Source: JBCBGF01 sp039193455 (GTDB lineage: Bacteria > Pseudomonadota > Alphaproteobacteria > Rhodobacterales > Rhodobacteraceae). From it: 64,000 nt of DNA. Where the stretch lies: contig JBCCWO010000017.1 of the NCBI GenBank assembly GCA_039193455.1, forward strand, positions 18,112 to 82,111. The letters run 5' to 3'. Of this stretch, positions 44,307-52,250 are shown piece by piece (within the stretch, counting starts at the first letter, position 1; every line of letters begins with the position of its first letter). The position numbers and the translations under genes were made by a program. The notes beneath the pieces were generated by a model that saw nothing but the letters and a program-made list of their open reading frames with translations, was not told where the DNA came from and did not search any database.

Positions 44307-44336
44307 GGGGCCGCGCGACGGCGATCGCGCGGCCCC
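44307..44336 (-). promoter_or_regulatory. Stable hairpin between binding-protein and ATPase genes
   Basis: GGGGCCGCGCG (44307-44317) and CGCGCGGCCCC (44326-44336) form an 11-bp GC-only stem with an 8-base loop, 23 bp after the binding-protein stop. There is no T-run on the minus strand, so it is more likely a 3' stabiliser that keeps the binding-protein mRNA abundant relative to the transporter genes than a full terminator. Confidence 0.6.
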
Positions 44337-44358
44337 GGTCAGGTCCTTTAGGACCCGA

Positions 44359-45360
44359 TCAGAAGGTCAGCGCGGGGCAGCTGTCGTCCGAGGTGTAGTC
44401 ATGCACCGGCAACTCGCCGGCGATGATGGCGGCCTTCGCTTCTTCGACGGCGCTCTGCATCTCGTCCGAGACAAGCTCTGCGTTGAACTCGTCCACGGCG
44501 TAACCCACGCCTTCAGCGGCAAGGTCCATCACCACGATGCCCGTCTCGAATGAGCCGTCCATACCGGTGGTGAACGCCTCGTAAACGGCGTTGTCCACGC
44601 GCTTGAGCATCGAGGTCAGGACCGAGCCCGGGTGCAGATAGTTCTGGTTCGAGTCCACGCCGATCGACAGGATGCCTTCGTCAGCCGCGGCCTGAAGCAC
44701 GCCGACCCCGGTACCACCTGCGGCGGCATAGACCACATCCGCGCCCTGGCTGATCTGGGCCTTGGTCAGTTCGCCGCCCTTCACCGGGTCATTCCATGCG
44801 GCCGGTGTCGTGCCGGTCATGTTGGCGATGATCTCGGCATCGGGGTTCACATGCTTGACGCCCTGGGCATAGCCACAGGCAAATTTGCGGATCAGCGGGA
44901 TATCCATGCCGCCCACAAAGCCGACGGTGCCAGACGACGAGGCTTTGGCGGCCATCATGCCCACCAGGAACGATCCCTCATGCTCGGTGAACACCACCGA
45001 GCGCACGTTCGGCTGATCGACCACCATGTCGATGATTGCGAACTGCGTGTCGGGATAGTCGGGCGCAACTTCGGACAGGACGTTGCCAAACGCAAAGCCG
45101 GTCATCACGACGGGGTTGGCACCCGCTTCGGCAAAGCGGCGCAGCGCTTGCTCGCGCTGGGCTTCGGACTGCATTTCGATCTCGCGGAACGATCCGCCGG
45201 TTTCTTCGGCCCAGCGCGTTGCGCCGTTGAAGGCGGCCTCGTTGAACGATTTGTCGAATTTGCCGCCCAGATCGAAGATGATCGCGGGCTCGGCGCTGGC
45301 CAATCCGGCCGTCAGCGCGACGCTGGCGGCGGCGCCGAGAAGTGACTTCATTAGGGTCAT
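44359..45360 (-). CDS. BMP family ABC transporter substrate-binding protein
   Basis: This encodes 333 residues from MTLMKSLLGA (45360) with GGGAG upstream. The Sec signal ends at LASA (residue about 23); there is no lipobox cysteine. The mature part has FDLGGKFDKSFNEAAFNGA, typical of basic-membrane-protein (BMP/PnrA) nucleoside-binding proteins. It captures purine nucleosides or similar ligands in the periplasm. First gene of the ABC operon. The 174-bp upstream gap (45361-45534) contains TGATCAGATCA at 45431-45441, a weak operator candidate. Confidence 0.9.
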   Translation of the reverse strand: MTLMKSLLGAAASVALTAGLASAEPAIIFDLGGKFDKSFNEAAFNGATRWAEETGGSFREIEMQSEAQREQALRRFAEAGANPVVMTGFAFGNVLSEVAPDYPDTQFAIIDMVVDQPNVRSVVFTEHEGSFLVGMMAAKASSSGTVGFVGGMDIPLIRKFACGYAQGVKHVNPDAEIIANMTGTTPAAWNDPVKGGELTKAQISQGADVVYAAAGGTGVGVLQAAADEGILSIGVDSNQNYLHPGSVLTSMLKRVDNAVYEAFTTGMDGSFETGIVVMDLAAEGVGYAVDEFNAELVSDEMQSAVEEAKAAIIAGELPVHDYTSDDSCPALTF

Positions 45361-45534
45361 ATGACTCTCCCAGTTACAATTGTTGCGGCTGTGGCCCATA
45401 ACGCGGCCCAGCCGGTTGTTCAGTGGATCGTGATCAGATCATTGCCGATTAAGGCCGCAGCCGCCGCAGAGGGTCAATAGCGATTTGGTCACTTTGCGTG
45501 CCCGGCGGCGCGGTTTGCCCCGTTTTACGGCAGC

Positions 45535-45966
45535 TTACGCCTCGTCAGCCCGGCCAAGCGCCTTGCGCAAGACAAGGGCGGTTTCCAGGCCACCCTGCGG
45601 TGTGCGGTAATAGTCTGGCCGCGCGCCGACCTGGACATAGCCGGCCGCGGCATAGAGCGCCAAGGCCGCGGTGTTGGTCTGCGACACTTCCAAAAACACC
45701 GCTGTGGCCCCCTGGGTTTGGCAGGTCTCTTCAAAGGTCGTCAGGCATGCGCGCGCCGCCCCCGTCCGTCGCCGCTCGGGCTCGGTTGCAATCAACAGTA
45801 GCTCTGCCTCGCCTGCCACGACGCGGCCGAGTGCGAAGGCGTCCGGGGTCGTTGTCAGGATCGTGCCGGGGTGGTCGAGAAGATCTGCGAATTCCTTGGC
45901 ACTCCAGGCCCGCGTGGCACCGTCAAGCGCGCGCGCGGCAAACGCGGCAAGCGCCGCGGGTGTCAT
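45535..45966 (-). CDS. rimI: GNAT acetyltransferase, probable ribosomal-protein S18 alanine acetyltransferase
   Basis: This encodes 143 residues. The acetyl-CoA site is about residues 60-72 (IATEPERRRTGAAR), with FLEVSQTNTAALALYAAAGY near 95-115. The start at 45966 overlaps the tsaB stop by 4 bp. tsaB-rimI pairs are common, and RimI is the usual partner annotation, although the exact substrate is not visible in the sequence. The C-terminal Tyr pair (RPDYYRTPQGG) fits RimI-like enzymes. Confidence 0.82.
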   Translation of the reverse strand: MTPAALAAFAARALDGATRAWSAKEFADLLDHPGTILTTTPDAFALGRVVAGEAELLLIATEPERRRTGAARACLTTFEETCQTQGATAVFLEVSQTNTAALALYAAAGYVQVGARPDYYRTPQGGLETALVLRKALGRADEA

Positions 45967-46604
45967 GGCAGCAGGACGGGCGCCTGATCGCGTGGCGGTG
46001 CTGCGTCGGCGGGGCGGATGTAGAGCGGCTTGGGGCGGGGGGCATCGGTCGCCTGGCGGGTGGCAGCGATGCGGGCCATCGCCTCTGCCACGGGACGCGC
46101 AGTGTCCAGTGCGCGCGTGCCGGTGCGCTCTGCAACGTCGCGGGCGTGCGCGCCAATGCAAGTTGTGCCGGGTGGCAGGGTTGGCAGGGTGTCGAGCGTC
46201 ACCAATGCGGGCTCTGTTGTCGTGCCGTCCGCAAAGATCTGCGCATAGACCGCATCGCGCGGGGCCGCGACGGTTGCAAAGACTGGCCGGTCAACACCGA
46301 ACGCCAGCGCCTCCAATGCCGTAACGCCAATGGCCGGGATGCCAAGGCCCAGGGCCAGCCCACGTGCCGCCGAGACAGAGATGCGAATGCCGGTGAAATT
46401 GCCGGGGCCCACACCGACGCCGATGCGATCAAGATCGCGCCAGCCCACGCCAGCGTCGCGCAGCACGTCTTCGAGCATCGGTATCACGTGTTCGGCCTGC
46501 CCGCGGTCCATCTCGTCGGTCCGCATGCCGAGAACCCGTGTGTCCGAGACAAGAGCGGCCGCGCAGTGCGCGGCCGATGTATCAAAGGCAAGGGTAAGCG
46601 GCAC
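45963..46604 (-). CDS. tsaB: tRNA threonylcarbamoyladenosine biosynthesis protein TsaB
   Basis: This encodes 213 residues from a GTG at 46604, four bases after the nfuA stop; a longer frame begins inside nfuA. Motifs are LAFDTSAAHCAAAL at the start and GVGPGNFTGIRISVSAARGLA near 68-88. TsaB with TsaD and TsaE makes t6A37 in tRNAs. It is part of nfuA-tsaB-rimI, with tight spacing and translational coupling. Confidence 0.9.
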   Translation of the reverse strand: MPLTLAFDTSAAHCAAALVSDTRVLGMRTDEMDRGQAEHVIPMLEDVLRDAGVGWRDLDRIGVGVGPGNFTGIRISVSAARGLALGLGIPAIGVTALEALAFGVDRPVFATVAAPRDAVYAQIFADGTTTEPALVTLDTLPTLPPGTTCIGAHARDVAERTGTRALDTARPVAEAMARIAATRQATDAPRPKPLYIRPADAAPPRDQAPVLLP

Positions 46605-46608
46605 GGCC

Positions 46609-47172
46609 TTAGGCGGCGACGGGGCGCACCTCAAGCACCTCGGGGATGTAATGGCGTAGCAGGTTCTCGATCCCCATCTTCAGCGTCAGCGTCGAGGACG
46701 GGCAACCGGCACAGGCGCCTTGCATATGCAGATAGACAATGCCGCGGTCAAAGCCGTGGAAGGTGATGTCACCGCCATCCTGCGCAACGGCCGGGCGCAC
46801 GCGGGTGTCGAGCAATTCCTTGATCTGATCCACGATCTCGCCGTCGGGGCCGTCATGATCGGCATGACCTGCGGCGGCGGGCGCGTCGCCGACCATAACA
46901 GGCTGGCCCGACTGAAAATGCTCCATGATCGCGCCCAGGATTGCGGGCTTGATGTGATCCCACTCGGTCTCGTCCGACTTGGTGACGGTCACGAAATCCA
47001 TGCCGAAAAATACGCCAGTGACGCCGGATACCGCGAAAACGCGTGTGGCGAGCGGCGATTTATCGGCGCCCTCGGGCGTCGGGAAATCCGCTGTACCTGC
47101 CTCAAGCACGGTTTGACCGGGCAAGAACTTTAGGGTCGCCGGGTTCGGCGTAGACTCGGTTTGAATAAACAT
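46609..47172 (-). CDS. nfuA: NifU-like Fe-S carrier protein (NfuA type)
   Basis: This encodes 187 residues. The N-terminal Nfu domain opens with MFIQTESTPNPATLKFLPG. The C-terminal NifU domain (about 105-180) has the cluster-binding CxxC in GACAGCPSSTL near residues 152-155. It carries [4Fe-4S] clusters to target proteins. First gene of nfuA-tsaB-rimI. An Irr-type iron box lies 56 bp upstream, so iron control is likely. Confidence 0.93.
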   Translation of the reverse strand: MFIQTESTPNPATLKFLPGQTVLEAGTADFPTPEGADKSPLATRVFAVSGVTGVFFGMDFVTVTKSDETEWDHIKPAILGAIMEHFQSGQPVMVGDAPAAAGHADHDGPDGEIVDQIKELLDTRVRPAVAQDGGDITFHGFDRGIVYLHMQGACAGCPSSTLTLKMGIENLLRHYIPEVLEVRPVAA

Positions 47173-47227
47173 GCGCGCCTCCAGATGTCGCCAGTATATG
47201 CGCAGTCAGCGGGTTGAGGTCAAGTGG

Positions 47228-47244
47228 CTTAGAATAGTTCTAAA
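47228..47244 (-). promoter_or_regulatory. Irr-type iron box (ICE) upstream of nfuA
   Basis: TTAGAA-TAG-TTCTAA at 47229-47243 is a perfect 6+3+6 inverted repeat. With flanking bases it matches the Irr consensus TTTAGAA-N3-TTCTAAA at 16 of 17 positions. It lies between uspA (stop begins at the next base) and nfuA, 56 bp upstream of the nfuA start, which fits promoter-region control by the iron/heme regulator Irr. Confidence 0.7.
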
Positions 47245-47700
47245 CTAGGTCACAGCCTGAAGCCGCTCTTTCGACAACTCGCCCGGGACGATGGTGATGG
47301 GCACGGGAAGGGTGCCCGACGTCTTCGTCAACTGCGCCACCAGCGGTCCGGGGCCCTTCTTGTCCGTACCGGCGCCCAGGACCAGGACCCCGATTTCATC
47401 GTCTTCGCGGATCTGGGCAAGGATCTCGGGCACCGCTTCGCCTTCGCGAATGACAAGCTCAGGGCTTATGCCCTGTTTGTCCCGCATCCATTTGGCGAAG
47501 ACATCGTAATGTGCGTGAATGCGCTCGCGCGCTTCTTCGCGCATGATATCGCCCACGCCGATCCAGTGATTGAACTCATCGGGTGGAATGATCGACAAAA
47601 TCTGAACGCCACCGCCAGTATGCGCCGCCCGCATCGCGGCAAAACGCATGGCGTTCAAGCATTCGCGACTGTCATCCAGCACAACCAAGAACTTGCGCAT
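47245..47700 (-). CDS. Universal stress protein, UspA family
   Basis: This encodes 151 residues. The Usp fold begins with FLVVLDDSRECLNAMRFA and ends with the ATP-site region VLGAGTDKKGPGPLVAQL (about 108-125), a variant of G-x2-G-x9-G. Single-domain cytoplasmic Usp of the ATP-binding type. GGGAGG precedes the ATG. Followed on the same strand by nfuA after 72 bp. Confidence 0.9.
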   Translation of the reverse strand: MRKFLVVLDDSRECLNAMRFAAMRAAHTGGGVQILSIIPPDEFNHWIGVGDIMREEARERIHAHYDVFAKWMRDKQGISPELVIREGEAVPEILAQIREDDEIGVLVLGAGTDKKGPGPLVAQLTKTSGTLPVPITIVPGELSKERLQAVT

Positions 47701-47774
47701 GCGACAGACCTCCCTCGTCTTGTTGGATCATGGCGGGGCATGGCCCGCGGCGCAATCTCGAAGTTTGGCGGGCC

Positions 47775-48635
47775 CTACGCGCTGAGCGCCCAGTCCCAGT
47801 ACATCTCGCGCACCCGGCGCGTGACCGGGCCCACCTGGTAATGGGTGCCATCGAATTCGGTCACCGGCGTGACCTTGGACATGTTGCCCGACAAAAAGAC
47901 CTCGTCTGCGTGCCGGAAATCGTCAAAGCTCAGCACCGCCTCGCGGACCGGCGTGCCGTCTTCGGCCAGGTTGGTCATGTGCCGCGCGCGGGTGATACCC
48001 GCCAGGAACGTGCCATTTGCAATCGGCGTCAGCACTTCGCCATCGCGCACCATGAACACATTGGCCGTTGCACTTTCGGCCACGTTGCCCATCGCATCGG
48101 CCACGAGCGCATTCCCAAACCCCCTGCCGCGTACGTCCCTCAGCATCCGGGCGTTGTTGGGGTAGAGGCATCCCGCCTTGGCGTTCACAACGCTGCTTTC
48201 CAGAACCGGGCGCCGGAACTGGGTTGTGCCAAGCGTGGTCGTGGCTTCGGGCGGGGCCAGCGGGATTTCTTCAAGGCACACGGCAAAGCCGGTCTTCCCG
48301 GTTGCCGGTGCCACAGCGGTCACATCCCCATCGATGGCCCAGTACATGGGGCGGATGTAGACCGCTGCGGATCTCGGATACGCGGCCAACCCGTCGTGGA
48401 CGATGGCCACCATATCCTCGACGCTGACCGTCGGTTCGATCATCAGGGCCTCGGCCGAGCGGTTCACGCGGGCGCAATGGGCCTCAAGATCCGGTGCGAC
48501 GCCGTCGAAGTAGCGCGCGCCATCGAAAACGGATGTGCCAAGCCAGGCGCCGTGGTCGGCGGCGCGCATCACGGGCACATCGCCCTCGTGCCACGTGCCC
48601 TCGAAATAGGTGCGCAGGTTCTGTCCGATTGCCAT
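47775..48635 (-). CDS. Class IV (branched-chain amino acid) aminotransferase
   Basis: This encodes 286 residues. The fold type IV PLP site has the lysine in VVNAKAGCLYPNNAR (about residue 161). SVFDGARYFDG is near 34 and GTFLAGITRARH near 235. It probably transfers the amino group between branched-chain amino acids and 2-oxoglutarate, although D-amino acid aminotransferases are relatives. Start MAIGQNLR at 48635 is chosen on family length. The 3' end lies 74 bp from uspA. Confidence 0.85.
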   Translation of the reverse strand: MAIGQNLRTYFEGTWHEGDVPVMRAADHGAWLGTSVFDGARYFDGVAPDLEAHCARVNRSAEALMIEPTVSVEDMVAIVHDGLAAYPRSAAVYIRPMYWAIDGDVTAVAPATGKTGFAVCLEEIPLAPPEATTTLGTTQFRRPVLESSVVNAKAGCLYPNNARMLRDVRGRGFGNALVADAMGNVAESATANVFMVRDGEVLTPIANGTFLAGITRARHMTNLAEDGTPVREAVLSFDDFRHADEVFLSGNMSKVTPVTEFDGTHYQVGPVTRRVREMYWDWALSA

Positions 48636-48729
48636 GTCTGAGCCCTCCCGACCGACGAAAGCTAGGGGTGGGAAGGTCAACTGTCCAGACCTTTATCGTG
48701 GGGTTTTCGGGCCTTTGGCGAGAGAAACA

Positions 48730-48758
48730 GGCCTCCCGGCGGGGAGCGCCGAGAGGCC
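48730..48758 (-). terminator. Terminator-like hairpin 172 bp past trpS
   Basis: GGCCTC pairs with GAGGCC and the inner CGGCG with CGCCG, one mismatch between, loop of five. On the minus strand it is followed by TGTTTCTCT. Stem of 11 bp plus T-rich tail fits an intrinsic terminator for trpS or for a small RNA in the gap. Confidence 0.6.
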
Positions 48759-48860
48759 GTGGGAGCAAGTGCCGAACCTGCTAACCCAATTCGCGCCGGG
48801 CCGGCCTAACGGCGTGACCGAATAGGCCAGATCGCGGGGACGAGGCTTTGCCCGACAGCG

Positions 48861-48879
48861 GGTGTCGTCTGCCGACACC
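48861..48879. repeat. Perfect hairpin in the trpS downstream gap
   Basis: GGTGTCG (48861-48867) and CGACACC (48873-48879) form a 7-bp stem with a 5-base loop, about 60 bp past the trpS stop. No T-run follows, so it is not a terminator by itself. It is part of the structured gap described separately. Confidence 0.5.
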
Positions 48880-48929
48880 TGCGGCAACCGTAGCGATGCG
48901 GTGTTTCCGTTTTGTGACGTGGTGGCCGC

Positions 48930-49949
48930 CTAGCGCACCAGTCCGACAATATCGTAGGTCTGCTCAAGGATCGGTGCGGCGATGGCCCGCGCTCGCTCAG
49001 CTCCTTTCGCCGTGATCGCATCGATCTCGGCCATATCCTGCATCAGCCGGTTCATCTCGGCCGAGATCGGCGCCACCTTATCGACAGCCAGTTCGGCCAG
49101 CTTCGGCTTGAAGGCGCCGAATTGCTGACCCGCAAACTCGGCCATCACGGCATCGCGGGAGGTCTCAGAGAGAGCTGCGTAAAGGTTCACCAGATTGCGC
49201 GCTTCCGGACGCTCGGCCAGCCCGTCATAGCTGTCGGGCAGGGGGTCGGGGTCGGTCTTGGCCTTGCGGATCTTTTTGGCGATGGCATCCGCATCGTCGC
49301 CCATGTTGATCCGGCTCATGTCCGAAGTATCGGATTTCGACATCTTCTTCGACCCATCCCGCAGGCTCATCACCCGCGTTGCCGCCCCTTCGATCACCGG
49401 CTCGGTGATTGGAAAGAACTCTACGCCGAAGTCATTGTTGAACTTGGTCGCAATGTCGCGCGTAAGCTCGAGGTGCTGTTTCTGGTCGTCGCCCACCGGC
49501 ACGTGGGTCGCGTGATAGAGCAGGATATCCGCCGCCATCAGCGCCGGGTAGGCAAAGAGGCCGAGCGAGGCGTTTTCCGAGTTCTTGCCCGCCTTGTCCT
49601 TCCACTGGGTCATCCGGCCCATCCAGCCCATGCGCGCAACGCAATTGAACAGCCACGCAAGCTGGGCATGTTCGGCAACCTGGCTTTGGTTGAACAGGAT
49701 GGACCGGTCGGGGTCGATCCCGCTTGCAATCAGAAAGGCCGCAATCTCGCGCGTGTTATGGCGCAAGTCCGCAGGGTCTTGCCATACCGTGATCGCGTGC
49801 AGATCGACCATGCAATAGATGGTCTCAAAGCTGCCTGCGTTCTGCATCTCGACGGCGCGTTTGACCATGCCGAGATAGTTCCCAAGTGTCAGCCCGCCCG
49901 AGGGCTTGATGCCCGAAAAGACGCGCGGCGTGAACGCGGGGGTGGTCAT
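48930..49949 (-). CDS. trpS: Tryptophanyl-tRNA synthetase
   Basis: This encodes 339 residues. The class I signature is GIKPSGGLTLGNYLG near residue 13 (TLGN in place of HIGH, normal in TrpRS), and KMSKSDTS near 203. It charges tRNA-Trp. GGAG precedes the ATG at 49949. It is divergent from the rhomboid-like gene with a 75-bp gap. Confidence 0.96.
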   Translation of the reverse strand: MTTPAFTPRVFSGIKPSGGLTLGNYLGMVKRAVEMQNAGSFETIYCMVDLHAITVWQDPADLRHNTREIAAFLIASGIDPDRSILFNQSQVAEHAQLAWLFNCVARMGWMGRMTQWKDKAGKNSENASLGLFAYPALMAADILLYHATHVPVGDDQKQHLELTRDIATKFNNDFGVEFFPITEPVIEGAATRVMSLRDGSKKMSKSDTSDMSRINMGDDADAIAKKIRKAKTDPDPLPDSYDGLAERPEARNLVNLYAALSETSRDAVMAEFAGQQFGAFKPKLAELAVDKVAPISAEMNRLMQDMAEIDAITAKGAERARAIAAPILEQTYDIVGLVR

Positions 49950-50024
49950 GACAGTCTCCGTGGTGGATTTTGCGGCCCGGCTCGCTTACCCATGCCGCAC
50001 GCGCCCGTCAAGAAAGGCCCGGCT

Positions 50025-50711
50025 ATGAACAGCGACCCCAACGCGCCGCCAATCAACCCGTTGCCTGCGGGTGTCATCTTGCTTGCGCTGCCTATCGTGC
50101 TGGGCGAGCTGGTGCTGGCCGCGGGGGCGCAAGGGTTTGTCGGCGGGGCCGAGGGGATTGGTTGGCGTCTGATGGCGCTGGAGCAATATGCGTTCTTCGG
50201 GCCGATTTTCGATCTGATGCTGGAGGCCGGGCAATGGCCGCCAGAGCATGTGATGCGGTTCGTCACCTACCCGTTCGTGCATCTGGGCTTTACCCACATG
50301 ATCATGGTGCTCGTTTTCCTTTTGGCGCTGGGCAAGATGGTGGGCGATGTGTTCAGCTCGTGGGCGGTCATAGTCGTCTTCTTTGCCGCCGCGATCGTTG
50401 GCGCCCTGGTGCTGGCGCTGGTGACCGACGACCCCGCCCCCCTCGCCGGCGGATATCCGGCGGTCTATGGGTTGATCGGGGCGTTCACCTTCATCCTGTG
50501 GGTGCAGATTGGCGCTGTTGGCGGCCAGCAGTACCAGGCCTTTACGCTCATCGCGGTATTGCTCTTCATCCAGCTGGTCTTTGGTCTGCTTTTCGGTACA
50601 GGCAAGGACTGGATTGCCGAGGTTGCGGGGTTCTGTACGGGTTTTGCAATCTCGCCCCTGGTCAGTCCCGGCGGCCTTGCGCGCACCTTGGCGCGGCTGC
50701 GCCAGCGGTGA
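50025..50711 (+). CDS. Rhomboid-family membrane protein lacking catalytic residues
   Basis: This encodes 228 residues with six transmembrane helices. The rhomboid fold is recognisable from TYPFVHLGFTHM at 81-92 (the conserved L-G-F-x-H). The active-site GxSG position reads GGYPAVYG at 142-149, with Tyr144 in place of the nucleophilic serine. The second catalytic histidine position is Glu199 (AEVAGF). So proteolysis is unlikely and a chaperone-like or binding role is possible. AAAGG precedes ATG 50025; longer frames upstream overlap trpS. The 3' end abuts murJ. Confidence 0.78.
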   Translation: MNSDPNAPPINPLPAGVILLALPIVLGELVLAAGAQGFVGGAEGIGWRLMALEQYAFFGPIFDLMLEAGQWPPEHVMRFVTYPFVHLGFTHMIMVLVFLLALGKMVGDVFSSWAVIVVFFAAAIVGALVLALVTDDPAPLAGGYPAVYGLIGAFTFILWVQIGAVGGQQYQAFTLIAVLLFIQLVFGLLFGTGKDWIAEVAGFCTGFAISPLVSPGGLARTLARLRQR

Positions 50712-52250
50712 TCAGCGCTTCAATGCGCCGCGCAGTTCGGCCAGGCGAAAGGCACCGACAAGCTGACCTGCGCCGAAGTAGACAACCATCCCGCCGGTGA
50801 CGAGCACCGCCAACGCGGCATAGCGGGCTGCGCCTGCGTCGAACGCCGCGGCACCAAGATAGCCCGCGCCGCCAAGCGCGGCGCCCATGATCAGTGACGC
50901 TGCCAGAATGCGCCAAATCCGGGCGCGAAAGCGGTCGTCAAAGGTGGCCGCTTGCCCCATATCGCGCGATCCGCGCCACAGCAGATAGGCCATGGCCCAT
51001 CCGGCCAGCGTTGTGCCAAGGGCGGCCGCGATGTAGCCGACGACTGGCGCCAGACCGATTGCGAGCACGGCATTCACCGCAAGCGCAACCAACGCGTAGT
51101 AGAACGGCGTCTTCGTGTCCTCGCGCGCGAAATAGAGCGGTTGCAGCACCTTTTGCAGGACGAAAGCCGGTAGTCCCAGGCCATAGACGGCGACCGCCAG
51201 CGCGGTGGCGCGCGTGTCTTCCGCGGTGAACGCGCCACGTTCGAACAACACGGCGACCAGCGGTGTGGGGATCACGGCAAGGGCAACGGCTGCTGGTACT
51301 GTCAGTGCCAAGGCGATTTCGGTGGCACGGCTAAAGGCGGCCTGTCCCCCTGCGGCATCACCGGCTTGCAACCGCCGCGACAGGTCCGGCAGCAGGACGA
51401 CGCCGATGGCGATGCCCACAACGCCCAACGGGAGCTGATAGAGCCGGTCGGCAAAGCTGAGCCACACGATGGCGCCGTCAAAAAAGCTTGCCACCTGCCG
51501 CCCAACCAGAAGGTTTATCTGAACAACCCCACCCGCCAGCGCCGCCGGGGCCGCGATCACGGCCAGGCGCCGGATCTCGGGTGTCAGTCGCGGCCAGGCC
51601 GGGCGCAGCGTGAAGCCCGCCCGGTGGGCCGCCCACCAGACCAGCGCAAGCTGCGCTATCCCGGCAATCGGGACCGTGACGGCCAGCGCGTCGCCGATGG
51701 GCCATCCCATCGCTTCGGCGACCAGCATTGCCGAGACAAACAAGACATTGAGCAGGACCGGCGCGGCGGCGGCGGCGATGAAGCGGCCCGTGGCATTGAG
51801 GACGCCGGACAACAATGCGGCCAGCGAGATGAAGAGGATGTAGGGAAAGGCGATCCGTCCGTAGTCGACGGCCAAATCGAACCGAGCATCGCCGATGAAC
51901 CCCGAGGCCATCGCAACGACCAGCCAGGGCATGGCGATCAGCGCAACAACTGTGACAACGATCAAAACACCGGCCAGCCCCGCAAAGGCATCCTGCGCGA
52001 AGCCCTCTGGATCGTCCCCGCCCTCAAGTTTCTTCGAGAACATTGGCACAAAGGCCATGTTGAACGCGCCTTCGGCGAAGAAGCGCCGGAACATATTGGG
52101 CAGCGAGAAGGCGACCAGAAACGCCTCGGCCGCCGGACTGGCCCCCAGGAAGGCCGCGATCATGATATCGCGCACAAACCCCAGCACACGGCTGGCCATT
52201 GTCCAGGCGCCGACGGTGAAAAAGGCCGACACCAGCCGGATTTGCCGCAT
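50712..52250 (-). CDS. murJ: Lipid II flippase MurJ (MviN family)
   Basis: This encodes 512 residues with about 14 transmembrane helices. The opening includes MASRVLGFVRDIMIAAFLG, FRRFFAEGAFNMAFVPMF near residue 55 and NMFRRFF, all MurJ landmarks. It moves lipid II across the inner membrane for peptidoglycan synthesis. The start overlaps the glnD stop by one base, a conserved glnD-murJ order in alphaproteobacteria. Confidence 0.95.
   Translation of the reverse strand: MRQIRLVSAFFTVGAWTMASRVLGFVRDIMIAAFLGASPAAEAFLVAFSLPNMFRRFFAEGAFNMAFVPMFSKKLEGGDDPEGFAQDAFAGLAGVLIVVTVVALIAMPWLVVAMASGFIGDARFDLAVDYGRIAFPYILFISLAALLSGVLNATGRFIAAAAAPVLLNVLFVSAMLVAEAMGWPIGDALAVTVPIAGIAQLALVWWAAHRAGFTLRPAWPRLTPEIRRLAVIAAPAALAGGVVQINLLVGRQVASFFDGAIVWLSFADRLYQLPLGVVGIAIGVVLLPDLSRRLQAGDAAGGQAAFSRATEIALALTVPAAVALAVIPTPLVAVLFERGAFTAEDTRATALAVAVYGLGLPAFVLQKVLQPLYFAREDTKTPFYYALVALAVNAVLAIGLAPVVGYIAAALGTTLAGWAMAYLLWRGSRDMGQAATFDDRFRARIWRILAASLIMGAALGGAGYLGAAAFDAGAARYAALAVLVTGGMVVYFGAGQLVGAFRLAELRGALKR

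Larger units (their letters stand above)
48636..48929. other. Structured 294-bp gap between the aminotransferase gene and trpS
   Basis: No coding sequence is supported. The gap holds a strong terminator-like hairpin (48730-48758) and a second perfect hairpin, GGTGTCG/CGACACC at 48861-48879 with a 5-base loop. It therefore looks like either a long structured 3' UTR of trpS or a small-RNA gene of up to 170 nt on the minus strand ending in the hairpin. The last 95 bp toward the aminotransferase gene probably carry its promoter. Confidence 0.4.

Noticed and set aside
45431..45441. TGATCAGATCA as operator of the nucleoside ABC operon
   Set aside because: Short and not repeated nearby; too little evidence to list as a site.
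49122..50024. N-terminal extension of the rhomboid-like frame through trpS
   Set aside because: It runs antisense to trpS. The start at 50025 has a ribosome site and begins the membrane protein.
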